In this document: piece after piece, positions 20,723-30,308 of the stretch | Layout of the letters: every line of letters begins with the position of its first letter | Position numbering within the stretch: position 1 is the first letter of the stretch | Assembly: GCA_014163555.1 (NCBI GenBank) | Contig: JACJGO010000027.1 | Span: 28,487-92,486, forward strand | DNA: 64,000 nucleotides | Reading direction: 5' to 3' | Source of the DNA: Flavisolibacter longurius | Lineage (GTDB): Bacteria; Bacteroidota; Bacteroidia; Chitinophagales; Chitinophagaceae | The notes under the pieces: model-generated | What the model was told of the DNA's origin: nothing | The model's database searches: none | Seen by the model: the letters and a program-made list of their open reading frames with translations, nothing else | Made by a program: the position numbers and the translations under genes

Positions 20723-21877
20723 ATGAATGAAATGCCGCTGACGGTACGAAGGGCAATTGAACTGATGGGATTGTATTTTTTAGGCACCATCATCTTTATC
20801 GGCAGGGATGTGATCACCCCACTGGTAATGGCGTTTTTTCTCTCTATTATTGTTCTGCCCATTTACCGCAGATTGCGTAGCCGCGGACTGGGCGAAGGAC
20901 TTTCCATTTCGCTTTCGCTGTTTCTGCTAATCATTGTTCTGGCACTGGTGGTTTGGTTTTTCTCTTCGCAGATTGGCAACCTTGTTTCGGACTTTCCCCA
21001 AATCAAAAACAATGTGCAGACCCATTTGAATTCCTTAAGCGAATGGGTTGGACAGGCCTTTGGCATTTCTACCCAGCGGCAAACCCAAATGATCAATGAT
21101 TACAACGACAAGCTGCTCACCTTTGCCACGGGCTTGCTGGGCGGGGCAGCTTCATCACTCACGGGGATCTTTATTTTTATCGGACTTCTGCCCATCTATA
21201 TTTTCCTGTTCTTGTTCTACAAAAACCTCCTGCTGCGTTTTGTGTTTTTGTGGTTTCCAAAAGAAAACCATCCAAAGGTGGAGGAGGTCATGCGGGAATC
21301 GGAGATCATCATCAAAAGTTACCTGGTAGGACTGCTCATTCAGATCACCTATATAACCATTCTGTTGGGTGGCATCCTGCTGGTGTTCGGCATCAAGCAT
21401 GCCATCCTGATCGGGGCCATCTTTGCTGTGCTGAACCTCATTCCTTATGTCGGTGCTCTTATCGGGAACATTATCGGTGTGCTGTTGACGATTTCCTCCA
21501 CCACTGAAATCTGGCCCATCTTTATTGTGCTGGGCACGATTGCGTTAGTTCAGTTCCTCGACAACAATATCCTTATGCCGCGGATTGTCGGCTCCAAAGT
21601 AAAGATCAATGCCCTGGCCACCATCGTAGGCGTGATTATAGCCGGTGCTTTAGCCGGTGTATCGGGCATGTTTCTTTCGCTGCCCGTGATTGCCGTGATG
21701 AAAATCATTTTTGACCGCACAGACAGTTTGAAGCAATGGGGTGTATTGCTAGGTGACGAAAAGCCAAAGCGGAGCCCGATGCAATGGCCGGTTCTTCGGT
21801 CGAAAAGCAGGGAGGTGCAAAAGAAACTGGAAAGGCAGAATGATGTGGAGCCACCCCGGGAGGAAGGAAGCGAATAA
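20723..21877 (+). CDS. AI-2E family (UPF0118) permease
   Basis: This 384-aa membrane protein has the AI-2E/UPF0118 layout. It has paired N-terminal helices (GLYFLGTIIFIGRDVITPLVMAFFLSIIVLPIY), a third helix after RRLRSRGLG, a periplasmic helical region with amphipathic repeats (IGNLVSDFPQIKNNVQTHLNSL) and a C-terminal block with the family signature (NLIPYVGALIGNIIGVLL, LVQFLDNNILMPRIVGSKVKINAL). The last 40 residues are polar and cytosolic. Members have been linked to autoinducer-2 export or to Na+(Li+)/H+ antiport; the substrate here cannot be assigned. It is divergent from the frameshifted membrane gene and stands alone. Confidence 0.88.
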   Translation: MNEMPLTVRRAIELMGLYFLGTIIFIGRDVITPLVMAFFLSIIVLPIYRRLRSRGLGEGLSISLSLFLLIIVLALVVWFFSSQIGNLVSDFPQIKNNVQTHLNSLSEWVGQAFGISTQRQTQMINDYNDKLLTFATGLLGGAASSLTGIFIFIGLLPIYIFLFLFYKNLLLRFVFLWFPKENHPKVEEVMRESEIIIKSYLVGLLIQITYITILLGGILLVFGIKHAILIGAIFAVLNLIPYVGALIGNIIGVLLTISSTTEIWPIFIVLGTIALVQFLDNNILMPRIVGSKVKINALATIVGVIIAGALAGVSGMFLSLPVIAVMKIIFDRTDSLKQWGVLLGDEKPKRSPMQWPVLRSKSREVQKKLERQNDVEPPREEGSE

Positions 21878-22430
21878 CACGTTGTGGTTTAAAAATATGC
21901 TGTCCGGAAGTCTTATCGGGAGAAGGGGGCAAAAGAAAAGCACCGAAATAAGAAGTAAAAAGCCGAAGCTTATTTGCTGCCTACCCGATGCTTTCTGAAG
22001 AAGATCACTGTTTTTCCGGTGAAGGAGGACAGCAACCCTTTCTGATTTCTAAGGTACAACAAAGGGGTACCCGAAAGCAAATTTTTCTTTGGGTTTTTGG
22101 GCCTTTTTCCGCACAGCTTCAGTGGCTTGATTATAAGCGATAAGCAAAGCAAAAAGAGGGTTATCCACAATTCGTTTACAGCTATCTGGCCTTACCATGA
22201 CAATGGTTGCCGTAGCCTTCTGCTTTTCTGAACAATGACAATGAACGATAGCCGCATCGTCCCGTTATTTTCTATGACAAAACCCCTAGCTTTTCATTGG
22301 TTTTTACTTCCCCTTATCATCGCTTCAGGGTAAACACCTAGGGTATGATTTGCCCTCATTTTCCCCTATTGACTTTATCTGCAAGGGAGGGCCTGTCCGC
22401 CTTTGCTTTCTTCTACTTCACCGAAGCAAA

Positions 22431-22462
22431 TTGAACTACCGCTACAAGGGCTTCTATCTTTG
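22431..22462 (+). promoter_or_regulatory. Candidate Bacteroidota-type promoter
   Basis: A TTG at 22431-22433 is followed 21 bases later by TATCTTTG (22455-22462), matching the TTTG / TAnnTTTG consensus used by the Bacteroidota primary sigma factor. The nearest gene start is about 465 bases downstream, so it may drive a leader or a small RNA. Confidence 0.4.
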
Positions 22463-22660
22463 TGTTGTCAATGATTCAATACCTAAGGAAAACACCAATT
22501 CAATATCCAATTTTAAAACCGAAACGAACTGTAACCCGTATCCTGTAAAAGCCCGTTTTCGTCCGTACCTGTTGTGAAATAAATCCAATCTATGAAAAAC
22601 AAAGGCGTCCAGGTTGTCCCATGAAAAACCAAACCTAAAACCACCAAACGCCTTACAGCT

Positions 22661-22686
22661 GATCCCCTCCCCACCAGGAGGGGATC
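22661..22686 (+). repeat. Perfect palindrome (hairpin), terminator-like
   Basis: GATCCCCTCC (22661-22670) and its complement (22677-22686) enclose a 6-base loop, followed by ATCGTTTT. It could terminate a transcript from the promoter-like element 200 bases upstream. It also resembles the CCCCC-NNN-GGGGG hairpins at 40378, 48509 and 51522. Confidence 0.55.
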
Positions 22687-22926
22687 ATCGTTTTAACTGG
22701 GATTTATTTCGTTAGGTTACAATGGAACAAAAGACAATTGGCTGTCCAATACTGATAGCACCCCCATTAGCCCTCGCGTGGTGAAGGATGAATAAAACGA
22801 CCCGTACTCACCACTGATATTTCACCGTTCGTATAGCAAACAAGCATACTCCTGATAGGTTTCTTGCGGGAGGTTTTTATACTTTCGATGTTCTTCCGGC
22901 GGATCCATGCGTGAAGCCAATACACA

Positions 22927-25344
22927 ATGGGTATGAAAACATTTCTGACGATAATCTTTGCTGCCTTATTACTGGTATCGCTTTCTGTTTCGGCGCAGCA
23001 TGCCACAAGAACAAAATTTAATAGGAACTGGAAGTTCAAGCTGGATAATGTACAGTCGTATGCACAGCCCACGATCAATGATGCTGGCTGGCGAACCCTT
23101 AACCTTCCGCACGACTGGAGCATCGAAGGCAGTTTCAGCAAAGACCATCCGGCCGGCACCGGCGGTGGGGCCCTGCCGGGTGGAATGGGTTGGTACCGAA
23201 AAACTTTTACGCTGCCGCTTTCGCAAAAAGGAAAGAATGTTTACATCGAATTTGATGGGGTCTATCATAACAGTGAAGTGTTCATCAACGGCCATTCACT
23301 CGGTGTTCGGCCCAATGGCTACATCTCGTTTCAGTACGAGCTGACACCACACTTGAAATACGGCGGCGGAAAAAATGTGATTGCGGTAAAGGTGGACAAT
23401 TCGCAGCAACCCAACAGCCGGTGGTACAGCGGTTCGGGCATTTACCGCAATGTATGGCTGACGACCTTGTCCTCTTCGCACATTGATCATTGGGGAACCT
23501 TCGTAACCACACCATCCATTACGCAAAAGGAGGCAACTGTTTCCATTAAAACAAAGCTGGTGCTGGAAGGCAATACACAGCCGGTGCTGGTCACTACAAT
23601 CTTAGATGCTGCCGGGAGGAAAGTTGCCTCTTCGTCCATGGCTGCAAAAGGCGAAACGGCGCAAACTCTTTCTGTGCCCGATCCGCACCTTTGGTCGGTT
23701 GACAAACCGTATTTGTACAAAGCTGTTTCGCAGTTAAAGAGCGGTAACACTGTCCTGGATACCTATGAAACCACCTTTGGTATCCGCAGTTTTTATTTCG
23801 ATCGGGAGAAAGGATTCTTTCTCAATGGTAAGCCCCTGAAAATCCTGGGCGTTTGCCAGCATCACGACCTGGGTGCACTGGGTGCGGCCATCAACACCAG
23901 GGCACTCGAACGGCAGTTGGAAATTTTAAAAGCCATGGGCTGCAACGGCATCCGCACAGCGCACAATCCACCGGCGCCGGAGCTGCTGGAGCTTTGCGAT
24001 AAAATGGGTTTTATCGTGATGGATGAAGCCTTTGATATGTGGGCAAAGTCAAAGAATAGATATGATTACCATCTTAACTGGGAGCAGTGGCACAAAAACG
24101 ATCTGGAAGACCTGGTACGCCGCGACCGCAACCATCCTTCCGTTTTTATCTGGAGTGTAGGCAATGAAATCGGTGAGCAATGGGGCGATGCGCAAAAAGG
24201 TGATACAACGGGAAGAGTCATCTCCCGGGACTTGGTGCGCATCGTGCAATCGCTGGATACCACGCGACCCATCACCACGGCCAACAACGAGGTCAATCCC
24301 TGGAATAACCTGATACAATCCGGCGCATTTGAACTCATTGGTTATAATTATAACCACCGTAAGTGGGGCAGCTTTTTGCAGGACTGGCTGGGAAAGAAAT
24401 TAATTGTTACAGAAAGCATATCGGCGCTGCAATCAAGGGGCAGTTACGACTTGGTTCCCGTTGATACGGTCCGCCGCTGGCCCGAAGCCTGGGACAAGCC
24501 CATTCCCGGTGGCGGCAACAAGGATCTTTCCGTTTCGGCCTACGATCATGTAAGCACACCCTGGGGTTCAACCCATGAAGAAAGCGTAAAGGAGCTCAAA
24601 AAATGGCCGCATGTTTCGGGCATGTACATCTGGACTGGTTTTGATTACCTCGGCGAACCGACGCCCTATCCCTGGCCGGCCCGCAGTTCCTATTTCGGTA
24701 TCATCGACCTGGCAGGATTTACCAAGGATGTGTACTACATGTACCAAAGCGAGTTTACAGATAAACCCGTGCTGCATCTTTACCCGCATTGGAATTGGAA
24801 AAGAGGCGATACGGTGGACGTAGTGAGCTATTACAACAATGCCGATAGAGTCGAACTTTTCCTCAATGGAAAATCACTTGGCAGAAAAGCTAAATCGGGC
24901 GATGACCTGCACGTTAAATGGCGGGTACCTTTTGTAGCGGGTGAGCTGAAAGCAGTATCGAAAAAGGGCGACAAGATTGTATTGACAAAGACGGTGAAAA
25001 CTGCGGGTGTTCCTCACCGTTTGGTGCTCAAAGCCGACCGCAGCCGTATCAAAGCGGATGGCGAAGACCTGTCGTTTGTAACCGTGGAGATTGTCGACCA
25101 AAACGGTGTGCTTGTACCCAGGGCCGATAACTTTGTTCGCTTTGCTATCAGCGGAACCGGAACGATCGCGGGTGTAGACAGCGGCAGCCCGGTGAGTTTG
25201 GAGTCGTTCAAAGGAACCAGCCACACAGCCTTCAACGGAAAGGTGCTTTGCATTGTGCAATCCAACGGTAAAAAGGGCAACATCACCCTATCAGCATCCG
25301 CCGATGGCTTGCAATCCGCCAATCTTCTACTCACTGCCAACTAA
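22927..25344 (+). CDS. GH2 beta-galactosidase-like glycosidase
   Basis: This 805-aa secreted enzyme has a signal peptide ending near SVSAQH; an in-frame ATG six bases downstream is an equally good start. The order is: sugar-binding N domain (FNRNWKFKLDN, PHDWSIEGSF), immunoglobulin-like domain, TIM barrel with the GH2 signatures (HNPPAPELLELCDKMGFIV, then WSVGNEIGEQ giving the acid/base Glu414 and VTESIS giving the nucleophile Glu496), then DUF4982-like and Ig-like C-terminal domains (VVSYYNNADRVELFLNG; HRLVLKADRSRIKADG). Beta-galactosidase is the usual activity for this architecture. It is a single gene with its own terminator, not part of the PUL to the left. Confidence 0.92.
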   Translation: MGMKTFLTIIFAALLLVSLSVSAQHATRTKFNRNWKFKLDNVQSYAQPTINDAGWRTLNLPHDWSIEGSFSKDHPAGTGGGALPGGMGWYRKTFTLPLSQKGKNVYIEFDGVYHNSEVFINGHSLGVRPNGYISFQYELTPHLKYGGGKNVIAVKVDNSQQPNSRWYSGSGIYRNVWLTTLSSSHIDHWGTFVTTPSITQKEATVSIKTKLVLEGNTQPVLVTTILDAAGRKVASSSMAAKGETAQTLSVPDPHLWSVDKPYLYKAVSQLKSGNTVLDTYETTFGIRSFYFDREKGFFLNGKPLKILGVCQHHDLGALGAAINTRALERQLEILKAMGCNGIRTAHNPPAPELLELCDKMGFIVMDEAFDMWAKSKNRYDYHLNWEQWHKNDLEDLVRRDRNHPSVFIWSVGNEIGEQWGDAQKGDTTGRVISRDLVRIVQSLDTTRPITTANNEVNPWNNLIQSGAFELIGYNYNHRKWGSFLQDWLGKKLIVTESISALQSRGSYDLVPVDTVRRWPEAWDKPIPGGGNKDLSVSAYDHVSTPWGSTHEESVKELKKWPHVSGMYIWTGFDYLGEPTPYPWPARSSYFGIIDLAGFTKDVYYMYQSEFTDKPVLHLYPHWNWKRGDTVDVVSYYNNADRVELFLNGKSLGRKAKSGDDLHVKWRVPFVAGELKAVSKKGDKIVLTKTVKTAGVPHRLVLKADRSRIKADGEDLSFVTVEIVDQNGVLVPRADNFVRFAISGTGTIAGVDSGSPVSLESFKGTSHTAFNGKVLCIVQSNGKKGNITLSASADGLQSANLLLTAN

Positions 25345-25361
25345 CCAAAAAATCTAAAAAG

Positions 25362-25391
25362 AAAAAGACAGTTCACCAGAACTGTCTTTTT
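25362..25391. terminator. Bidirectional terminator between convergent genes
   Basis: A perfect 12-bp inverted repeat (AAAAAGACAGTT at 25362-25373, complement at 25380-25391) has a 6-base loop, and A/T runs on both arms give a U tail in either direction. It lies between the GH2 stop and the convergent efflux operon. Confidence 0.8.
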
Positions 25392-25392
25392 G

Positions 25393-25455
25393 CTAACTAC
25401 AAACCACAAACCACTAACTACAAACTTCAAATTGCTTATTGCAAATTGCTCATTG
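25393..25455. repeat. Low-complexity AACTACAAACC-type tract
   Basis: The tract is made of degenerate 6-8 base units (CTAACTACAAACCACAAACC and CAAATTGCTTATTG-like). Similar tracts occur at 40130, 47770 and 48680, always between genes. Confidence 0.6.
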
Positions 25456-25459
25456 CCTA

Positions 25460-26896
25460 TTACTCCTCACTTCCTCCCAACGAACGGTACAAATGAATCG
25501 TCGAGTGAAAGATATCCCGCTTCAGCGCTACCTGCTCCATCTCGGCCTGCAGTACGCTGCCCTGCGCCACAATCACTTCCAGGTAGCTGGCATAACCGGC
25601 GAGGTAAAGATCATTGGCCGTTGCCACCGCATCGGTCAGCGTTTGCACTTCTTCCGTTTTGAGGGCATAGGCCTGCTTCAGGTTTTCGATCCGATTTAAT
25701 TGCGTCACCACTTCCTGGAAACCGGCCACAATGTTTTTTTGGTAATTGTAAAACGCCGTGGCCTGTTCAGCGTTGGCAATGGCCACGCCACCGATGATGG
25801 CACCGCGGTTCAGGATAGGGGCCGCCAGCGAACCTGCTGCGCCGGCAGCAAGGGAACTGCCTGAAAACAGGAGCGGGGCTTTAAACGCATTCAGGGCCAG
25901 GTAAGGACTTAGCGTCAGCGAAGGCAGGAAAGCCTTGCGGGCTGCACTGATATCGGCCTTGGCGGCCATCAGTTCCAGTTCTGCCTGTTGAATGTCGGGC
26001 CGGCGCAGGAGCACTTCCGAAGGAATGCCGGCACCAATCCGTACCGGTATGCTTCGGGTGATAAAGGAACTGTCTCTGCGGATAGGCGAAGGGAATCGAC
26101 CCAACAAGGCGTTCAGTTCATTTTCCGTTTGCACAATCGCCTGGCGAAGCTGCACTTCTGTTTCCCTGGTGTGCAGGATCTGCGCTTTAAATTGTCGCAC
26201 CGCAAGCGCCGTAGCACGGCCGCCGGCCATCTGCGCTTCCACCACTTCCAGTCCGCGTTGCTGCAGGGCGATGTTTTTTTGCAGGATGCGCCGCTGGAAA
26301 TCCAGTGCCTGCAATTCATAATACATCCGGGCCACTTCGGTGGTGATCTGCGTGGCCAGCCACTGCCGTCCTTTCTGGCTTGCCAGGTAACGGGCATAAG
26401 CGGCCCGGCTGCGGTCTTTCAGTTTGCCCCAGATATCAATTTCCCAGGAGCTGCGAAAGCCCAGGAAAAAGTCCGGCGTCGGGCTGGTTGGTATCTTCTG
26501 ATCCTTGTTGATGTTGGGTGAAAGATTGGTGTCGTAGTTGCCCACACCGTTCAGTGTGTAGTCGCCGTATTTATCTACCGCTACGCCGGCGACGGCCGCT
26601 ACCTGCGGAAAACGGGCCGCATCCGCCACACGGGTATTGGCCCTTAGCAGGGCAATACGCTGCACGGCTGCCTGCAGGTCGTAGTTGTTCACCAGTGCCG
26701 TATCAATCAGTCGCTGCAGGGTGGTATCGGTAAAAAACGATTCCAGTACCCGGGTGGTTACCGTGGTATCGTTGCTGTTGTTAGAAAAGCGGGACGGCAA
26801 CTGTCGCCGCTCCGGTAATTCGGCTTCCCGCAGGGTAGAACAGCCGGTGCCGGCGGCTACCACAAGGAGGAAAGCGATCTTTATGGGGAGTTTCAT
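25460..26896 (-). CDS. Outer-membrane efflux lipoprotein, TolC/NodT type
   Basis: This 478-aa lipoprotein has a signal peptide with lipobox GTGC at about residue 19. It shows the two tandem OEP (outer membrane efflux protein) repeats with long periplasmic helices (LIDTALVNNYDLQAAVQRIALLRAN; SEVLLRRPDIQQAELELMAAKADISAAR). The usual PxxS/L turn and membrane strands are also present (AFLPSLTLSPYLAL). It forms the trimeric exit duct for the RND pump encoded 32 bases upstream. As the last gene of the operon it runs into the shared terminator at 25362. Confidence 0.92.
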   Translation of the reverse strand: MKLPIKIAFLLVVAAGTGCSTLREAELPERRQLPSRFSNNSNDTTVTTRVLESFFTDTTLQRLIDTALVNNYDLQAAVQRIALLRANTRVADAARFPQVAAVAGVAVDKYGDYTLNGVGNYDTNLSPNINKDQKIPTSPTPDFFLGFRSSWEIDIWGKLKDRSRAAYARYLASQKGRQWLATQITTEVARMYYELQALDFQRRILQKNIALQQRGLEVVEAQMAGGRATALAVRQFKAQILHTRETEVQLRQAIVQTENELNALLGRFPSPIRRDSSFITRSIPVRIGAGIPSEVLLRRPDIQQAELELMAAKADISAARKAFLPSLTLSPYLALNAFKAPLLFSGSSLAAGAAGSLAAPILNRGAIIGGVAIANAEQATAFYNYQKNIVAGFQEVVTQLNRIENLKQAYALKTEEVQTLTDAVATANDLYLAGYASYLEVIVAQGSVLQAEMEQVALKRDIFHSTIHLYRSLGGSEE

Positions 26897-26928
26897 GTTT
26901 TTGTTTTTCTGATTTTTAGAAACGGTTT

Positions 26929-29900
26929 TTAGGCTTCTGCCATCTGGTGTTGTGATGACGTGGTTGTCTCAGCCGGCTTGCGGATCTTTTTGCCTTTGCC
27001 CCTTCCCATGGAAGCAAAAATGACATAGAGACCCGGGATGATGATCACCCCAAACAGGGTTCCGAAGAGCATACCCCCGGCCGAAGCCGTACCGATGGAG
27101 CGGTTGCCCAGGGCACCGGCACCCGTAGCAATACAGAGCGGAATCAGGCCCGCAATAAAGGCAAAAGAGGTCATGAGGATGGGCCGCAAACGCGACACGG
27201 CGCCGGCTTTGGCAGCTTCCAGCACTGATAGGCCTTCTTTGCGTTTGAGTTCGGCAAACTCCACGATCAGGATAGCGTTCTTACCCAAAAGACCGATCAG
27301 CATCACCAGCGCCACCTGTGCATAGATGTTGTTTTCAAGTCCGGCTAATTTCAGCGTAAGGAAGGCGCCGAAAATACCCGCCGGAAGGGAAAGGATCACC
27401 GGCATCGGGAGCAGGAAACTTTCATACTGCGCCGCCAGCAGCAGGTACACAAACACCAGGCAAATGATAAAGATGAACACGGCCTGGTTGCCCGATTCGA
27501 TCTGTTCCCTTGTCATGCCCGACCACTCGATGGTATAGCCTTTCGGCAGCACTCTTGCGGCAGTTTCTTCCACGGCCTGGATGGCCTCACTGCTGCTATA
27601 GCCCTGTGCCGCCTCGCCGTTGATCATGGCCGATGTGTACATGTTGTAACGGGTGATCTGCTCCGGGCCAAAGATGCGTTCCATGCGAACAAACGTAGAG
27701 TAGGGCACCATCTGGCCATCCTTGTTTTTCACATGCAGGCGCAACACATCTTCGGGTTTGCCGCGGTACTCGGGGCTGGCCTGCAGCATTACTTTGTACA
27801 TCTGCCCAAAGCGGATAAAGTTGGTGGCGTAATACGAACCCACCAGTGTTTGCAGGGTGCTCATGGCATTGTCGATGCTCACGCCTTTCTGCGCCGCCAT
27901 GTCCTGGTCCACATGGATCATGTATTGCGGGAAGTTGGGATCAAAACCGGTAAAGGCGCCGGCAATGGTCTTGTTCTTGTTCAGGGCTTCCAGGAAATTT
28001 TGGGTGACCTCGGCCGTTTGTTCCAGGGTATTGGCCCTGTTCTTATCCAGCAGGCGCATTTCAAAGCCCGAAGCGTTACCAAAACCAGGTACGGTTGGGG
28101 GTGAGAAGAACTCGATCGACGCATCGGAAAGATGCTTTGTCTTTTCCTGCAAAAGGCTGATCATATCCTGCACCGAAGCTTCGCGGTCGTCCCAGGCTGA
28201 CAGGTTGATCATTGCCATGCCGTACGAAGCACCAGTGATCTCGCTCATCAGCGAATAACCGGCAAGGGTAGAAATGTTCTCTACCGATTCCAGGTCACGT
28301 GCTGCCACTTCCAGCTCGTCCAGCACTTTCTCTGTCCGCTCTACCGTAGAACCGGCCGGCGTGGTCACGTTTACGTAGATCATGCCCTGGTCTTCAGTAG
28401 GGATAAAGCCTGTCGGCAGAATGGCACTGGCACCCCAGGTACCTACCAGGAAGAACAACAGCATCGCAATGGTAACCGGTTTACGTACGACAATCCTTCC
28501 TACCAGTGAACCAAATTTGCGTTCGGTAGCATCGTAGCGTTTGTTGAAGCCAGAGAAAAATTTATCCAGCCAGCTTGTTTTCTTTTTCGGTCCGTGTTCG
28601 TGTTTCAGCAGCAGGGCACAAAGCGCAGGCGTTAACGTCAGGGCGTTGATACCGGAGATAACAATAGAGATGGCAAGTGTTAGCGAGAACTGCCGGTAGA
28701 AAACACCCACCGGTCCGGAGAGAAATGCCACCGGCACAAACACCGCCGACATCACCAGCGTAATGGCTAGGATAGCCCCGCTGATCTCTTTCATGGCGGC
28801 AACGGTGGCATCCATGGCATTCATGCGTTGCGTGGTCATCTTTACATGCACGGCTTCCACCACCACAATGGCATTGTCCACCACAATTCCAATGGCAAGC
28901 ACCAGGGCAAACAGGGTGAGGATGTTAATGGAAAAACCCAATGCCAGCAGGAAAGCCAGTGTCCCAATAAGAGCCACCGGCACAGCCAGGGCCGGAATCA
29001 GCGTGGAGCGAAAATCCTGCAGGAAAAGAAAGATCACGATAAACACCAGGATAAAGGCTTCGATCAGCGTATGCAGCACCGAATCAATACTGGCATCGAG
29101 GAAGCGGGAAACATCATAGGCGTAGTTGTAGTCCATGCCCGGCGGAAAGCTAGTTTCTTTCAGCTCCGCCATTTTTGTTTTGATGTTATCGATCACTTCC
29201 TTGGCGTTGGAGCCGGGGCGTTGCTTCACCATGATCGAAGCCGAAGGGCGGCCATCGGTTTTGGAAACCATGTCGTAGCTCATGGTTCCAAATTCTACAT
29301 CGGCAATATCTTTCAGCCGAACGAGGCCGCCATCGACTTCTGCTTTCAACACCACGTTTTGATAATCTTCCGGCGTATTGAACTTGCCGGTATACTTCAG
29401 TACATATTGTTTCACCTGTTTGTCCTTGCCCGAGTTTTCACCGGCCACACCGGGTGCAGCCTCAATGTTCTGGGCCCGCAGGGCATTGATCACTTCTTCG
29501 GAGGAAAGATTATAAGCCAGCATGCGGTCGGGCTTCAACCATACCCGCATAGAGTAGTCACGGGCACCCATGATATCCACAAAGCCTACCCCATCGATCC
29601 GCTTTAATTCCTGCAGCACGTTGATGTCGGCAAAATTGTAAATGAACTCCTCGTTCATGCTCGTATCCGTACTGAGTACGTTCAGGTAAAGGAGCATGCT
29701 GTTCACCTCCTTCTCGGTGGTTACACCGGCTTTGATGACTTCTTCGGGTAATTCATCCAGTACAGTTGTCACGCGGTTTTGCACGTTCACCGCCGCCTGG
29801 TCAGGATCAGTGCCCACGGCAAAGAACACCTGTATTAAGGTCACCCCGTTGTTGGAGCTCACGGAGTTCATATAGGTCATGCCGGGCACACCATTAATGG

Positions 29901-30102
29901 CTCTTTCGAGCGGCGTAGCCACAGCCTTGGCACACACATCGGCATTGGCGCCGTTGTATGTAGCCGTTACCACCACTGAAGGTGGCACAATGTCGGGAAA
30001 CTGGGTAATGGGCAGCTTGAAAAGAGCCAGTACACCCAGCAAGGTTATAATCAGCGTTATTACCAGTGAAAGCACCGGCCGCCGGATAAAGGTTTCTACC
30101 AT
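26929..30102 (-). CDS. RND multidrug efflux pump, HAE1/AcrB family
   Basis: This 1057-aa inner-membrane transporter begins with the family hallmark MVETFIRRPVLSLVI. It has twelve expected membrane helices and two large periplasmic loops. TM4 reads GIVVDNAIVVVEAV: Asp409 matches AcrB D407, but the next position (AcrB D408) is Asn410, so the usual Asp pair of the proton relay is DN here. Other landmarks are FLQDFRSTLIPALAVPVALIG and GLLGKNAILIVEFA. It exports hydrophobic drugs or metabolites with the adaptor (upstream) and channel (downstream). A 206-base gap with a hairpin separates it from the adaptor gene. Confidence 0.95.
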   Translation of the reverse strand: MVETFIRRPVLSLVITLIITLLGVLALFKLPITQFPDIVPPSVVVTATYNGANADVCAKAVATPLERAINGVPGMTYMNSVSSNNGVTLIQVFFAVGTDPDQAAVNVQNRVTTVLDELPEEVIKAGVTTEKEVNSMLLYLNVLSTDTSMNEEFIYNFADINVLQELKRIDGVGFVDIMGARDYSMRVWLKPDRMLAYNLSSEEVINALRAQNIEAAPGVAGENSGKDKQVKQYVLKYTGKFNTPEDYQNVVLKAEVDGGLVRLKDIADVEFGTMSYDMVSKTDGRPSASIMVKQRPGSNAKEVIDNIKTKMAELKETSFPPGMDYNYAYDVSRFLDASIDSVLHTLIEAFILVFIVIFLFLQDFRSTLIPALAVPVALIGTLAFLLALGFSINILTLFALVLAIGIVVDNAIVVVEAVHVKMTTQRMNAMDATVAAMKEISGAILAITLVMSAVFVPVAFLSGPVGVFYRQFSLTLAISIVISGINALTLTPALCALLLKHEHGPKKKTSWLDKFFSGFNKRYDATERKFGSLVGRIVVRKPVTIAMLLFFLVGTWGASAILPTGFIPTEDQGMIYVNVTTPAGSTVERTEKVLDELEVAARDLESVENISTLAGYSLMSEITGASYGMAMINLSAWDDREASVQDMISLLQEKTKHLSDASIEFFSPPTVPGFGNASGFEMRLLDKNRANTLEQTAEVTQNFLEALNKNKTIAGAFTGFDPNFPQYMIHVDQDMAAQKGVSIDNAMSTLQTLVGSYYATNFIRFGQMYKVMLQASPEYRGKPEDVLRLHVKNKDGQMVPYSTFVRMERIFGPEQITRYNMYTSAMINGEAAQGYSSSEAIQAVEETAARVLPKGYTIEWSGMTREQIESGNQAVFIFIICLVFVYLLLAAQYESFLLPMPVILSLPAGIFGAFLTLKLAGLENNIYAQVALVMLIGLLGKNAILIVEFAELKRKEGLSVLEAAKAGAVSRLRPILMTSFAFIAGLIPLCIATGAGALGNRSIGTASAGGMLFGTLFGVIIIPGLYVIFASMGRGKGKKIRKPAETTTSSQHQMAEA

Positions 30103-30253
30103 CTCAAAAGATTTTCTTTTGTGACCGATAGTTCAGGTCACATGTGGTGTTGAAAAATGTTTGTTGAAAGCACGTGAGAAAGGGGCATAACGCATCACCA
30201 TACCTGCTTTCCGGAATGGGGAGGCAACAGGCGCTGACAAGCAGCAGCCTTTC

Positions 30254-30274
30254 TGCCGGCGCTACATGCCGGCA
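30254..30274 (-). repeat. Hairpin between adaptor and pump genes
   Basis: TGCCGGC (30254-30260) and GCCGGCA (30268-30274) form a 7-bp GC-rich stem with a 7-base loop, in the 206-base untranslated gap within the efflux operon. It could protect the upstream message or slow read-through. No U tail is present, so it is not a standard terminator. Confidence 0.4.
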
Positions 30275-30308
30275 GGCTTTGTCCACGCCGTGTTACAGGT
30301 GAAACTGT

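Larger units (their letters stand above)
21878..22926 (+). other. Intergenic region between the AI-2E and GH2 genes
   Basis: No convincing protein gene is seen in about 1 kb; the open frames here lack coding character. It contains a promoter-like element at 22431-22462 and a strong palindrome at 22661-22686, possibly bounding a short non-coding transcript. The last 240 bases must hold the GH2 promoter. Confidence 0.5.

Noticed and set aside
21970..22170. 66-codon minus-strand frame in the 1-kb gap
   Set aside because: It has lysine-rich content, no start signal and no family resemblance; it reads like chance.
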